From PVC group bacterium (GTDB lineage Bacteria; Verrucomicrobiota; Kiritimatiellia; UBA8416): a DNA stretch of 64,000 nucleotides. Both the position numbers and the translations under genes were made by a program. The DNA is taken from NCBI GenBank assembly GCA_003567005.1, contig PXBF01000078.1, forward strand, positions 1 through 64,000. The letters are read 5' to 3'. Under the pieces are notes generated by a model. The model worked only from the letters and a program-made list of their open reading frames with translations, did not search any database and was not told where the DNA came from. The stretch's first letter is position 1, and each line of letters starts with the position of its first letter. Positions 1 through 8,392 of this stretch are shown piece by piece.

Positions 1-4
1 CTTT

Positions 5-52
5 GTCTCGCACCTTGTCCAAATCGACGAAGTGCGAGACAAGGTGCGAGAC
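5..52. repeat. Inverted/direct 9-bp repeat GTGCGAGAC
   Basis: GTCTCGCAC at 5-13 is the reverse complement of GTGCGAGAC at 32-40 and 44-52, so the right arm occurs twice with a 12-base period. The element probably continues left of the window edge. Confidence 0.6.
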
Positions 53-90
53 AAGGGATCCAATGGTTCGACGCTCTCGTGATCCGAAAA

Positions 91-125
91 GTCTGCGGTC
101 TGTGGTCTGTAGTCTGCGGTCTGAA
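91..125. repeat. 7-bp tandem repeat GTCTGNN, five copies
   Basis: Five contiguous heptamers starting with GTCTG (91, 98, 105, 112, 119), varying only in the last two bases. The 7-base period matches the unrelated arrays near 10.7 kb and 22.4 kb. Confidence 0.8.
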
Positions 126-130
126 CAATG

Positions 131-186
131 AAGTTACAGTCTAGCCGCGGCCCCGAGCGCGCTCGGATAATGCAGAGCTGTAACTT
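131..186. repeat. Nested inverted repeat
   Basis: Outer arms AAGTTACAG (131-139) and CTGTAACTT (178-186) are perfect 9-bp complements. Inside lies a perfect 14-bp GC-rich palindrome (153-166, CCGAGC/GCTCGG arms). The shape is a stem carrying a second hairpin; no T-tract follows, so it is not an obvious terminator. Confidence 0.65.
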
Positions 187-204
187 GTGTCGAAGTGCTG
201 GGAA

Positions 205-293
205 TTCGGTTGAACGAGAACGGCGACGAGAACGGTAAACGATTCTATTTTACTACTCGTAATCCGTTCTCGTCGCCGTTCTCGTGAGCCGAA
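205..293. repeat. 22-bp perfect inverted repeat with 28-base loop
   Basis: Bases 214-235 and 264-285 are perfect reverse complements over 22 bp. Each arm is built of two ACGAGAACGG units two bases apart. An outer 5-bp pair (TTCGG 205-209, CCGAA 289-293) extends the stem after a small internal loop. No reading frame is associated with it. Confidence 0.75.
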
Positions 294-423
294 AAGGGAA
301 GAATATGTGGTGTTAACGGATGAAGTTACTGGCTAGTACGATGCGCCAGCAAATGTTTTATCAAGTTGGCACTTGCCGTCGAGATGTAAACCGCAAAAGA
401 GCAGTTCGGTGCTTTCATAAAAG

Positions 424-499
424 AGATTAAGTCGAAAGATTAATTGAAAAGATTAAGGAATCAGGAGTTTGTTCCCTTGTTTTTCGTCTTAATCTTTTT
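424..499. repeat. 13-bp tandem repeat within an 11-bp-stem hairpin
   Basis: AGATTAA occurs at 424, 437 and 450, an exact 13-base period. The last copy forms AAAAGATTAAG (447-457), the perfect reverse complement of CTTAATCTTTT (488-498), followed by one more T. It could act as a terminator in either direction, but the 30-base loop is long; no gene ends just upstream. Confidence 0.5.
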
Positions 500-587
500 G
501 CCCTTATCTGCACCTATTCGGTGCAAAGCGGGGAATAATCATTCATTTTATAAAATATGAAACATTCAAGTGCATACATGGATACCA

Positions 588-608
588 TTCAACTGCGGAG
601 CAGTTGAA
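588..608. repeat. 9-bp hairpin with GGA loop
   Basis: TTCAACTGC (588-596) and GCAGTTGAA (600-608) pair perfectly around a 3-base loop. There is no T-tract. It may be a protein-binding or RNA-processing structure about 130 bases upstream of the candidate grpE promoter. Confidence 0.5.
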
Positions 609-713
609 CTGCCCTTCATAGGGTAAAAGGAAGCGTTGCGGTTTGCGCGCCACTTGGTTTCGGTGGCTGCAGGTTGCTGTAACCTTCTTTTATCAAATGA
701 TGCGCTGACTTTT

Positions 714-744
714 TTGTGTTGCAATCCTGTCATAGCGATATAAT
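714..744 (+). promoter_or_regulatory. Candidate grpE-dnaJ promoter
   Basis: A perfect TATAAT lies at 739-744, with a weak -35-like TTGTGT at 714-719 (19-base spacer) or TTGCAA at 719-724 (14-base spacer). It sits about 60 bases before the grpE start. I see no CIRCE (HrcA) operator, so heat-shock control of this operon is not visible here. Confidence 0.35.
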
Positions 745-806
745 TTGCACAGTTCGCAGGATAGGAAAGATACAGTCATTTTAGGGTAAGGAGTGTTTTC
801 AAGCTG

Positions 807-1418
807 ATGAAAGGTAAGAAAGCAAAGCGGCCAGAAGCCGAGGGTGCAGAAAAAAAGGGGGCTAAAGTGGCCGATTCCCCGCAAGAGGAAGTCCGCGAAG
901 CGCAGGAGCATGCGGAGCCGAAAGAGGCAGAGAAGTCTGTTGTTGAAGAAGCGGCTGAAGAGCCATGCAAGGAGGCGATGCTCGAGGGCCGCCTTTTGCG
1001 GCTACAGGCTGATTTCGAGAACTTCCGCAAGCGCACGCTTCGAGAGAGAGAGGATTTATACCGGCGTGCCAATGAAGACTTGATGCTGGAGTTGCTGCCG
1101 GTGCTTGATCATCTGGAGTTGGCCTTTCATGCGGCCAGCAAGGAGGTTGATCATCCTGTGGTGAAAGGGTTCCGTCTCGTTGGCGAACAGTTACAGCAAG
1201 TATTACAAAAATTCGGTTTGCAGCCGATTGAGACGGAAGATGTGGATTTTGATCCCAATGTACATGAGGCGATTCAGCACTTACCCTCTGAAGAAATACC
1301 TGAAAATGGTGTGATTGCGCGTACGCGTGCAGGCTACATGCTAGGCAATCGGTTGCTGCGGGCAGCCCAGGTTGTTGTGAGTAGTGGGCCGCAGGATCAA
1401 TCTCCAGAGAACGAGTAG
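807..1418 (+). CDS. grpE: GrpE, nucleotide exchange factor of DnaK
   Basis: GrpE releases ADP from the Hsp70 chaperone DnaK in the cytoplasm. The 203-residue protein has the usual build: a long charged, Lys/Glu-rich N-terminus (about 1-60), the long dimer helix with the family core around LQADFENFRKR, and a C-terminal beta domain carrying NPNVHEA-type residues (DFDPNVHEAIQ) and a GYMLGNRLLRAAQVVV ending. A GGTAAGGAG stretch about 13 bases upstream is the only ribosome-binding candidate for ATG 807. dnaJ follows after 18 bases, so the two form a chaperone operon; dnaK is not in this window. Confidence 0.95.
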   Translation: MKGKKAKRPEAEGAEKKGAKVADSPQEEVREAQEHAEPKEAEKSVVEEAAEEPCKEAMLEGRLLRLQADFENFRKRTLREREDLYRRANEDLMLELLPVLDHLELAFHAASKEVDHPVVKGFRLVGEQLQQVLQKFGLQPIETEDVDFDPNVHEAIQHLPSEEIPENGVIARTRAGYMLGNRLLRAAQVVVSSGPQDQSPENE

Positions 1419-1436
1419 CATTTGCAAGGAGGAAGT

Positions 1437-2624
1437 GTGGCAGCAAAACGCGACTATTATGAATTGTTAGGTGTGGATCGTTCAGCAACAGCCGAAGAGC
1501 TAAAAAAGGCCTACCGCAAGCTGGCGATGAAATATCACCCTGACCGCAATCAAGGGGACAAGCAGGCAGAAGACATGTTCAAGGATGTGTCCGAGGCCTA
1601 CGAGGTTTTAAGTGATCCGCAAAAGCGCCGTCAATATGATCAATATGGTCACGAGGGGTTAAAATCGCAATTTGGTCCCGGGGGCTTTGATTTTGGACGC
1701 GACTTTACGCACAATGCTGATTTGCAGGATATATTAGGTAGTATATTTGGCGGTGGCGGTGGCTTATTTGACGGGCTTTTTGGTGGCGGTGGTGGTGGCA
1801 GGCGATCAGGCGGTCGTCCTGGCGGTCCGCAGCCAGGTGCGGATTTACGGTTTGATATTGAAATTGATTTTGAAGAGGCTGCTTATGGGAGTGAGCGTCA
1901 AATCACCTTACCGATATCTGTTCAATGTGATACCTGTCATGGGTCTGGAGATAAGCCCGGAACGAGTAAAGAATCGTGTCGGCATTGCAGTGGTCGGGGA
2001 TTTGTCGTTTCCGGTAATGGTTTTTTCCAGGTTCGGCAAGGCTGTCCGGTCTGTGGTGGCACGGGGATGATGTCGAAGAATCCCTGCCGCGATTGTGATG
2101 GTAGTGGCCGGGTCAAGAAGCAGAAGCGTGTCACACTCAAGATACCCAACGGGGTTGATACAGGATCTCGCTTGCGTATGACCGGCAAAGGGGAGGGTGG
2201 AATCAAAGGGGGCCCTGCCGGTGATTTGTATGTTGTATTGCATGTGAAAAACCATCCGCTATATGAGAGACGCGAAGATGATTTGTTTTGTCAATTCCCG
2301 GTTCCTGCAGACGTGCTGATGTTAGGCGGTAGTGTACAAGTTCCCACCTTGGATGGTTTTGCGCGTCTTAAGATTGATGCAGGGACAGAGGCTGGCAAGG
2401 CGTATCGGTTGCGTGGCAAAGGCATGCCCCGCGTCGACGGGTTTGGTCGCGGGGATTTACATGTTCACATCATACCGGAAATTCCGCGTAAGTTGAATGC
2501 CAAGCAGAAGAAATTGATTACGGAGTTTCAATCATTCATGGATCAAAAGCAGTATCCGCTCACGAATCGTGTGCAAGAAGAGGCCGAAAAGATGTATGCG
2601 AAAAAGGATCAAGTCAAGTCGTAG
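1437..2624 (+). CDS. dnaJ: DnaJ, Hsp40 co-chaperone
   Basis: DnaJ delivers unfolded substrates to DnaK and stimulates its ATPase. The 395-residue protein has the full class I layout: a J domain with His-Pro-Asp at residues 34-36, a Gly/Phe-rich linker (about 75-130), four CxxCxGxG zinc motifs ([32 protein letters not shown], about 164-224) and the C-terminal substrate domains. I place the start at GTG 1437, giving (M)[18 protein letters not shown] at 1426-1432 is its ribosome-binding site. A longer frame from TTG 1422 would run through that site and is unlikely. Confidence 0.96.
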   Translation: MAAKRDYYELLGVDRSATAEELKKAYRKLAMKYHPDRNQGDKQAEDMFKDVSEAYEVLSDPQKRRQYDQYGHEGLKSQFGPGGFDFGRDFTHNADLQDILGSIFGGGGGLFDGLFGGGGGGRRSGGRPGGPQPGADLRFDIEIDFEEAAYGSERQITLPISVQCDTCHGSGDKPGTSKESCRHCSGRGFVVSGNGFFQVRQGCPVCGGTGMMSKNPCRDCDGSGRVKKQKRVTLKIPNGVDTGSRLRMTGKGEGGIKGGPAGDLYVVLHVKNHPLYERREDDLFCQFPVPADVLMLGGSVQVPTLDGFARLKIDAGTEAGKAYRLRGKGMPRVDGFGRGDLHVHIIPEIPRKLNAKQKKLITEFQSFMDQKQYPLTNRVQEEAEKMYAKKDQVKS

Positions 2625-2717
2625 CATCATGCTTGTGTAGGCTTCAGGGATGTTTGGCTGCGGTCCAAGGGCATATTTGCTTTGTGCCTATTCGGGTTGA
2701 CAAAATGGATTGAAGAT

Positions 2718-3566
2718 ATGCCGGAATTACCGGAAGTTGAGACGGTTGTTCGTGGTTTGCGACGACATAAGATCACCAATCAGACGATCACTTGCATTCG
2801 TGTGCAATGGGCGCGAACGCTTGCGGGAATGGATCCAGTCTCTTTTGAAGAGCGTATGGTCGGGGCTGAGATTTCAAACATATCTCGCAGGGCAAAATTC
2901 ATTGTGATGGCACTCAAGACGGGTGACACATTACTGATCCATTTGCGTATGACTGGAAGTTTACGTGTCTCGTTGCCGACAGAACCGCGCGATCCTTATG
3001 AGCGCGTAGCCATCGTATTTGCAGATGGAAGAGAGTTGCGCTTTCGCGACACGCGTAAATTTGGTCGGTGGTACCTTACCGGCCATCCCGAAGACATTCT
3101 GGGGAAACTTGGTCCGGAACCGTTGTCCGATACGTTCACAGCCGAAATGTTTGTCAAGATGTTGCGCAGTCACCGACGTATGTTGAAACCGCTTTTGCTG
3201 GACCAGCGTTTTCTGGCGGGTTTGGGCAACATTTATGTAGATGAGGCCTTGTTTCGCGCGCGTTTACATCCTTGTCGTATTGCCGCCACGATTCAAACTG
3301 CGGCCGCACGTCGGTTGTATCAATCGATACGCGAGGTTTTACAAGTAGGGATATCGCGCATGGGAACCTCATTAGGGCATGGCTCTGTCCATTTCTACAG
3401 TGTAGCGGGACGACGTGGTAGAAATCAGGATGCTTTACAGGTTTTTCGCAGAGATGGGGAGCCTTGTCCTGGTTGTGGGAAACCCATTTCCCGAATCGTT
3501 GTTGGACAACGAAGTACGCATTTTTGTAAACGGTGTCAACCGGCACCGCGGGCACGCAAGCGCTGA
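2718..3566 (+). CDS. mutM: Formamidopyrimidine-DNA glycosylase (Fpg/MutM)
   Basis: This glycosylase and AP lyase removes 8-oxoguanine and formamidopyrimidines from DNA. It has 282 residues and begins MPELPEVETVVRGL; Pro2 is the catalytic nucleophile and Glu3 the second catalytic residue, which forces the start to ATG 2718 rather than an upstream in-frame codon. A helix-two-turns-helix region (QRFLAGLGNIYVDEALF) and the C-terminal zinc finger (CPGC...CKRC) are intact. No strong ribosome-binding site is seen, so it may be read by coupling from upstream. Confidence 0.96.
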   Translation: MPELPEVETVVRGLRRHKITNQTITCIRVQWARTLAGMDPVSFEERMVGAEISNISRRAKFIVMALKTGDTLLIHLRMTGSLRVSLPTEPRDPYERVAIVFADGRELRFRDTRKFGRWYLTGHPEDILGKLGPEPLSDTFTAEMFVKMLRSHRRMLKPLLLDQRFLAGLGNIYVDEALFRARLHPCRIAATIQTAAARRLYQSIREVLQVGISRMGTSLGHGSVHFYSVAGRRGRNQDALQVFRRDGEPCPGCGKPISRIVVGQRSTHFCKRCQPAPRARKR

Positions 3567-3691
3567 ATATCCGGCAAATGGTCAGAGCGTTGCGGAATAG
3601 GGGTTGTTTCTGGATATGGATTTTTGAGCGGAATGTAGGTATGATCCGCATCATGAGGGAATTTGTGTGTAGCGAAGGGGTAGAGACGAGC

Positions 3692-5251
3692 ATGCCATTG
3701 ACAGCGATAGATGGGTATTTGGCTGACGAGTCGCGCTTTTGCGGTACAGCCGAAAAAGCGGTTTCCATTCATACGGAATCGGAGTTGGTTGCTTTTTTGG
3801 AGAAGGCACAATCGGAGCGAACGCCTATTACCACGCAGGGGGGGTTAACCGGTATTACGGGCGCGGCCGTCCCGCAAGGCGGGGCTGTCGTCAGTATGCG
3901 CGATATGCGTCGTTTGCTGGGGCTGCGCGAAGACAAATTCGGTTTCTGCTTGCGCGCGGAGCCCGGTTGTACGTTGGATGGGATTCGGCAGCGGTTGGTT
4001 CAACCGGAAGATTTCGATCTGCAGGGTTGGTCTGAATCCTCCCGGCAAGCCTGGCGCAAGTTGTGTCGGATGCCTACGCATATGTTTGCACCGGATTTAA
4101 CGGAGACGGGGGCTACGCTGGGAGGGGTTGTCTCAACCAATGGATCGGGTGCGCGCTCCTATTATTATGGAGCCACGCGCAAGCATATCGTGGGGCTGCG
4201 AATCGTTTTGCCTGGAGGGGATATTTTGCAGATGCGGCGAGGCGACACCTATGCGAGTGGTTTGTCCTTCTCTTTGGAAAGTGAATCAGGCAAACAGTAC
4301 GCGGGTAGGTTACCAGTCTATTCCCTTCCACAGGTAAAGCATGCCGCAGGGTTATATGCAGCACCTGATATGGATTTGATTGATCTCTTTATTGGTGCCG
4401 AAGGGATTCTCGGGGTCATCTCCGAAGTAGAAATTCGTTTGATTCCACGTCCAAAGGATGTTTGCGGATTAACGGTTTTTTTGCCGTCCGAAGCGGCAGC
4501 CTTGGAATTGGTGGAGCATGTTCGGTCATCCTCTCTGCTGGTGTATGCGCTTGAGTATTTCAGTTCGCAGGCATTGGATTTATTGCGTGACCCCGCGACG
4601 CAAACGGGCGAAGTGCGTATCCCGCCTCTAGAAGATCATTGGCATACGGCACTGTACATTGAATGGGATACAGCGCGATCGGATGCGTTTACGGATGTTG
4701 TTGGTTTACTGGAGCGTGTTGGCGGAAATGAGGACGACACATGGTTGGCGGAAGGGTATGAAGAAATCGAAACCTTGAAAGGCATCCGTCATGCGATACC
4801 CGAGCGGATTAATGGTTGGGTTGCAGAGCAACGTAAGCGTTGGCCTGCGGTGACAAAGCTTGGCACGGATCTGGCTGTACCTGATGCGCATATGCGCCAA
4901 GTGATGCGAATGTATCATGAAGATCTGCGCGCGGCGGGTTTGCCATATGTGATTTTCGGGCATATCGGGAATAACCATGTCCACGTGAATATCTTGCCAT
5001 CGGATGAAAAGGCTTGGCGCGCGGGTAAGGCCTTGTATCAAAGTTGGGCGCAAGAGGTGGTGGGGCTGGGGGGAACCGTTTCGGCTGAGCATGGCATTGG
5101 AAAACTCAAGACGGAAATGTTGCGGTTGCAGTTTGGCGATTCGGGTATTGATCAGATGCGGGCCGTAAAATCGGTTTTTGATCCCACTGGCTTGTTAAAT
5201 CCGGGAACACTCTTCCCGCAGGTAAAGAAAGGAGCAATGGATGATGGGTGA
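3692..5251 (+). CDS. FAD-linked oxidase (GlcD / D-2-hydroxyacid dehydrogenase family)
   Basis: A likely flavin enzyme oxidising a 2-hydroxy acid such as D-lactate, glycolate or D-2-hydroxyglutarate; the substrate cannot be read from sequence. The N-terminal half is a PCMH-type FAD domain (GGLTGITGAAVPQGG near residue 55, GATLGGVVSTNGSGARSYYYG further on). The C-terminal oxidase cap carries HIGNNHVHVNILP and EHGIGKLK, typical of GlcD relatives. I chose ATG 3692 (519 aa); in-frame ATGs at 3641 and 3653 are possible and the ribosome-binding signal does not decide. It overlaps mazG by 11 bases. It has no iron-sulfur extension, so a separate electron-acceptor subunit may be needed. Confidence 0.85.
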   Translation: MPLTAIDGYLADESRFCGTAEKAVSIHTESELVAFLEKAQSERTPITTQGGLTGITGAAVPQGGAVVSMRDMRRLLGLREDKFGFCLRAEPGCTLDGIRQRLVQPEDFDLQGWSESSRQAWRKLCRMPTHMFAPDLTETGATLGGVVSTNGSGARSYYYGATRKHIVGLRIVLPGGDILQMRRGDTYASGLSFSLESESGKQYAGRLPVYSLPQVKHAAGLYAAPDMDLIDLFIGAEGILGVISEVEIRLIPRPKDVCGLTVFLPSEAAALELVEHVRSSSLLVYALEYFSSQALDLLRDPATQTGEVRIPPLEDHWHTALYIEWDTARSDAFTDVVGLLERVGGNEDDTWLAEGYEEIETLKGIRHAIPERINGWVAEQRKRWPAVTKLGTDLAVPDAHMRQVMRMYHEDLRAAGLPYVIFGHIGNNHVHVNILPSDEKAWRAGKALYQSWAQEVVGLGGTVSAEHGIGKLKTEMLRLQFGDSGIDQMRAVKSVFDPTGLLNPGTLFPQVKKGAMDDG

Positions 5252-6053
5252 GCACGATATTGAATCCATTCCCTGTTCGGCCATGGAGTCGTTGCTCGGG
5301 GTGATTGCGGCTTTGCGTGGTGAGGGAGGGTGCCCTTGGGATAAAAAGCAAACGTTAGCGACGTTGAAGCCTTTTCTCGTTGAGGAATGCTGTGAGTTAC
5401 TGGAAGCGCTGGAGGATGGCGCTGTGGATGCGCACAGGGATGAACTGGGGGATGTTCTTTTACAGATTTTGTTACAGGCTAAAATCCGGGAAGAAGAAGG
5501 CGCTTTTGATTTTGCGGCGGTTGCGGCCCATTTGCGTGATAAACTGATTCGGCGTCATCCGCATGTATTTGGTTCGGTACATGCCGAAAGCGCAGAGGAT
5601 GTTGTGCGCAATTGGAATCAGATCAAGCAACAGGAACGCGTGGATGAACCGCGAAAACGGACACTGGAAGGTTTGCCTGATGTATTGCCTTCCCTGCTGC
5701 GGGCGCAACGCATGCAAGCACGCGCGGCACGGCATGGATTTGACTGGGATGAAAGTGCCCCCGTCTTGGATAAAATCGAGGAAGAGATAGGAGAATTGCG
5801 GGAAGCAATCGCATTGGGTGATCATACAGAAATTGAGGATGAAGTGGGAGATTTGTTTTTTGCATTGGTGAATTTGTGTCGCTTTCAAAAAGTGGATGCA
5901 GAGAGTGCCTTGCGTGGGGCTTGCATAAAATTTGCGCGGCGCTTTCATGCGATTGAGGATCGGCTTGCATCGTTGGGAGAAAACATGGAAGACTGCGATT
6001 TAGATCGCCTCGATCAGGAGTGGGATGCTGTCAAACGAGAAGAAAAAAGCTAG
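5241..6053 (+). CDS. mazG: MazG nucleoside triphosphate pyrophosphohydrolase
   Basis: MazG hydrolyses NTPs, including damaged or non-canonical ones, to NMP and PPi. The 270-residue protein has two MazG domains. The first contains GGCPWDKKQT, the EECCELLEAL helix and ELGDVLLQI, whose acidic residues bind Mg2+; the second repeats this as EIEEEIGELREAI and EIEDEVGDLFFALVNL. AAAGGAGC just upstream serves ATG 5241 (a second ATG follows at 5244). It overlaps the end of the FAD oxidase, which implies translational coupling. Confidence 0.95.
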   Translation: MMGEHDIESIPCSAMESLLGVIAALRGEGGCPWDKKQTLATLKPFLVEECCELLEALEDGAVDAHRDELGDVLLQILLQAKIREEEGAFDFAAVAAHLRDKLIRRHPHVFGSVHAESAEDVVRNWNQIKQQERVDEPRKRTLEGLPDVLPSLLRAQRMQARAARHGFDWDESAPVLDKIEEEIGELREAIALGDHTEIEDEVGDLFFALVNLCRFQKVDAESALRGACIKFARRFHAIEDRLASLGENMEDCDLDRLDQEWDAVKREEKS

Positions 6054-6070
6054 GTGAAAGGGGGGCAGCG

Positions 6071-6922
6071 ATGGATCGTGCATATACGGTATCTGGCGCG
6101 GGCCGTTGGTTTCCTGGGGAGCCGGCCGTTTTACGGCGCGACGTTGAGCGGTATCTGGATTGTTCGTTACCGGCCGACTTGTCGTTTCCGTTGATAGGCG
6201 GCATTGCACCGCATGCAGGAATCTCGTATTCAGGTCCAGTGGCGGGGCACACGTATGCTGCTTTTCGAGAATCTGCTTTGCGTACAGCAGCGCCTGACGT
6301 TGTTGTCGTGCTAGGATTTTCCCATCGTCCCGCCGCCCCTGGCTTGGCTTTACTTGATGCTGCGCAGATCGTTACGCCGCTTGGTCGTATCCCCGTAGAT
6401 CAGGAAACGAATGCATATTTATTACAGCAAGTCGATGGTGCCCGGTTTGATAATGCGGTGCATGTAGGAGAACATTCTGCAGAAAACCAGCTACCTTTTC
6501 TCCAATGCGTTTTACCTGGGGTTCCCGTTGTGGTTGGGCTGATTTGTGGATATGCAGATGCTACGATCACTGCAATGGCACAAGCATTGTCTACCTTATC
6601 TCAATCGCGAGCCATCCATTGTGTTGCAAGCACAGATTTATTGCATGATCCATCTTATGAGGCTGTTTGTGTTTCGGATCATGAGACGCTTGGCATGATG
6701 GAAAGGCTTGATTCAGACGGTCTCCTTAAGGCATGGTCCCCTGTACATCAAATATGCTGTGGCATTGCACCTGTATCTGTGTTGTTGCAGTTTGTACGCG
6801 CTTGCGGTGGACAGGGGGGCACGACCCTGTATTATCAAAATAGCGGTGATATCGATCCGGCTAGCCGCGGCCAGTGGGTTGTAGGGTATGGTTCAATCGT
6901 ATATTCGCTTAATGGAGAGTAA
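6071..6922 (+). CDS. Memo-family protein (AmmeMemoRadiSam system protein B)
   Basis: A 283-residue member of the Memo family, relatives of extradiol dioxygenases and class II aromatic-ring-opening enzymes. Conserved metal-site style motifs are visible: GIAPHAGISYSGPVAGHTYA near residue 45 and HVGEHSAENQLPFLQ near residue 135. In many bacteria Memo occurs with an AMMECR1 protein and a radical-SAM protein; neither partner is in this window. The precise role is unknown. ATG 6071 follows a G-rich AAAGGGGGG stretch and mazG ends 17 bases earlier, so it is probably in the same operon. Confidence 0.85.
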   Translation: MDRAYTVSGAGRWFPGEPAVLRRDVERYLDCSLPADLSFPLIGGIAPHAGISYSGPVAGHTYAAFRESALRTAAPDVVVVLGFSHRPAAPGLALLDAAQIVTPLGRIPVDQETNAYLLQQVDGARFDNAVHVGEHSAENQLPFLQCVLPGVPVVVGLICGYADATITAMAQALSTLSQSRAIHCVASTDLLHDPSYEAVCVSDHETLGMMERLDSDGLLKAWSPVHQICCGIAPVSVLLQFVRACGGQGGTTLYYQNSGDIDPASRGQWVVGYGSIVYSLNGE

Positions 6923-6935
6923 AGGAGGTAACCAA

Positions 6936-7403
6936 ATGGAATTACAAGAGGAACAGAAAGCAAAAGTGCGCGCATGGGCAGACGAGGGTTGTGGCCTGTC
7001 CGAAATCCAGCGACGTTTGTCAGACGAGTTTGGCATCACCATGACATTTATGGATGTACGCTTTCTGGTTTTAGATTTGGGAATCGAAATTCAGGACAAA
7101 AACAAGGTTGAACCGAAAAAGGCACCATCGCTCGATGATGATTCGATGTCGGCACCCGATCAAGGTCTGGATGAAGCCGCTGGATTAGGGGGCGTGTCGG
7201 TTGAAATTGATCGAGTGATGAAGCCGGGAGCACTCGTGAGCGGTTCTGCTGTTTTTCGTGATGGTACCGAGGCCACGTGGATGTTGGATCAAACCGGTCG
7301 TTTGGCTTTACAGGGGCCCACTCCAGAGTATCGGCCTAGCCCGGAAGACATTCAAGAATTTCAGCAGGTTCTGCAGCAGGAATTGGCGAAACGCGGCTAT
7401 TGA
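6936..7403 (+). CDS. Small conserved protein of unknown function, helical N-terminus
   Basis: A 155-residue soluble protein. The first 50 residues look like a winged or plain helix-turn-helix (RAWADEGCGLSEIQRRLSDEFGI, then TFMDVRFLVLDLGIEIQ). An acidic linker follows (75-105), then a small beta-rich domain (about 106-135: SVEIDRVMKPGALVSGSAVF, then a WMLDQTGRLAL strand pair). The start is firm: a perfect AAAGGAGGT lies 6 bases before ATG 6936. The MDVRFLVxDL motif is one I associate with uncharacterised PVC-group proteins; that is recollection, not a search. A DNA-binding or ribosome-associated role is only a guess. Confidence 0.7.
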   Translation: MELQEEQKAKVRAWADEGCGLSEIQRRLSDEFGITMTFMDVRFLVLDLGIEIQDKNKVEPKKAPSLDDDSMSAPDQGLDEAAGLGGVSVEIDRVMKPGALVSGSAVFRDGTEATWMLDQTGRLALQGPTPEYRPSPEDIQEFQQVLQQELAKRGY

Positions 7404-7455
7404 TGGGTCCGGAGGAGCCTTGCGGAGGAGGCGGGGGACTTTTTCTCAGCATGGA

Positions 7456-7475
7456 TACATGATTATCGTCATGTA
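7456..7475. repeat. 7-bp hairpin between the Memo operon and proC
   Basis: TACATGA (7456-7462) and TCATGTA (7469-7475) pair perfectly around a 6-base loop, with one further A-T pair outside. No T-run follows, so termination is doubtful; it may be an operator for proC. Confidence 0.35.
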
Positions 7476-7568
7476 TTGTGCATGTGTTTTTCGGGGCGTT
7501 TGTACGATCTATGATTCCAGTCAGTACCGTAGCAACCGATAGAGGAGAACAATGCAGGAGCAAATCAT

Positions 7569-8360
7569 ATGACAGGATTCATTGGTGCGGGAAAGATGGC
7601 CGAGGCCATATTAGCGGGCATGATTCGCAGTGGTGCGTGTAAAGCAGACCAGATTGCGATTTGCGATGTCCAGCCTGAACGTGTTGCGAGCTTGACGGAG
7701 CGTTATGGTATTGCCTCCTATTCCTCGAATGCGGATTTGGCCAGCCATTGCGACGTCGTGATCCTTGCGGTAAAGCCGCAGGATCTGCATGCCGTATGCG
7801 AGGAAATTGCTTCTCATGTGTCTGATCGATGTGTTATTTCGATTGCCGCCGGCAGATCGTTAGCTGGACTGGAAGCAGGTCTTCCTGCGGCACGTGTGAT
7901 TCGGGTCATGCCGAATTTAGCCTGTCAGGTAGGGGAAGGCATGAGTGTACTTTGCCGGGGGCATCTTGCAACAGATGCTGACATGGCTGCGGCGGAGCGT
8001 TTATTCGGTGCCAGTGGTCGTGTTTGCGAAGCGGACGAAGCCGATTTTGATATGGTGACAGCAGTAAGTGGTTCGGGGCCAGCTTTCTGGACGCAACTGG
8101 CGGCCTATCAGCAGCGTAAAGCCGTGGCAGCGGGCTTTTCTCCAGAGATAGCGCGCATGCTTGTTTTGCAAACGATGTTAGGAACCGCTAAAGTGCTTTT
8201 GGAGACAGGACAGGATTTTCAAACCTTCATGGATGCGGTTGCCTCCAAAGGGGGAACCACGGCTGCGGGGCTTGCGGTTTTGCGAGATAGCGAAGCGGAC
8301 TCGATTCTTGCTACGGTATTGCAAGCTACTGCCGAAAGAAGCCGGGCATTACAACAATAG
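7569..8360 (+). CDS. proC: Pyrroline-5-carboxylate reductase
   Basis: ProC makes L-proline from pyrroline-5-carboxylate using NAD(P)H, the last step of proline synthesis. The 263-residue protein begins with the Rossmann loop FIGAGKMAEAI and carries the proline-binding signature region AVSGSGPAFWT and ASKGGTTAAGL near the C-terminus. CAGGAG at 7555-7560 is a well-placed ribosome-binding site. The mscS gene follows after 32 bases with its own site. No proA or proB is present nearby. Confidence 0.96.
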   Translation: MTGFIGAGKMAEAILAGMIRSGACKADQIAICDVQPERVASLTERYGIASYSSNADLASHCDVVILAVKPQDLHAVCEEIASHVSDRCVISIAAGRSLAGLEAGLPAARVIRVMPNLACQVGEGMSVLCRGHLATDADMAAAERLFGASGRVCEADEADFDMVTAVSGSGPAFWTQLAAYQQRKAVAAGFSPEIARMLVLQTMLGTAKVLLETGQDFQTFMDAVASKGGTTAAGLAVLRDSEADSILATVLQATAERSRALQQ

Positions 8361-8392
8361 CAGTGCGAGACGCATGCTGAAAGGAGTGCAAC

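Larger units (their letters stand above)
1..806. other. Repeat-rich non-coding region upstream of grpE
   Basis: About 800 bases without a credible gene; the short reading frames here have no family resemblance and no ribosome-binding sites. The stretch is full of repeats, listed separately: a GTGCGAGAC motif in both orientations (5-52), a 7-bp tandem array (91-125), a nested inverted repeat (131-186), a 22-bp perfect inverted repeat (214-285), a 13-bp tandem repeat inside a larger hairpin (424-499) and a 9-bp hairpin (588-608). A 17-base sequence at 75-91 recurs with one mismatch at 280-296. The last 100 bases probably hold the grpE promoter. Confidence 0.7.

Noticed and set aside
1..806. CRISPR array or rRNA/tRNA genes in the repeat-rich leader
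   Set aside because: Repeats are 7-22 bases without regular spacers, and no tRNA T-loop or rRNA motifs are seen.
862..1488. 208-residue open frame on the minus strand across grpE
   Set aside because: Antisense to a clear grpE; no family resemblance and no ribosome-binding site.
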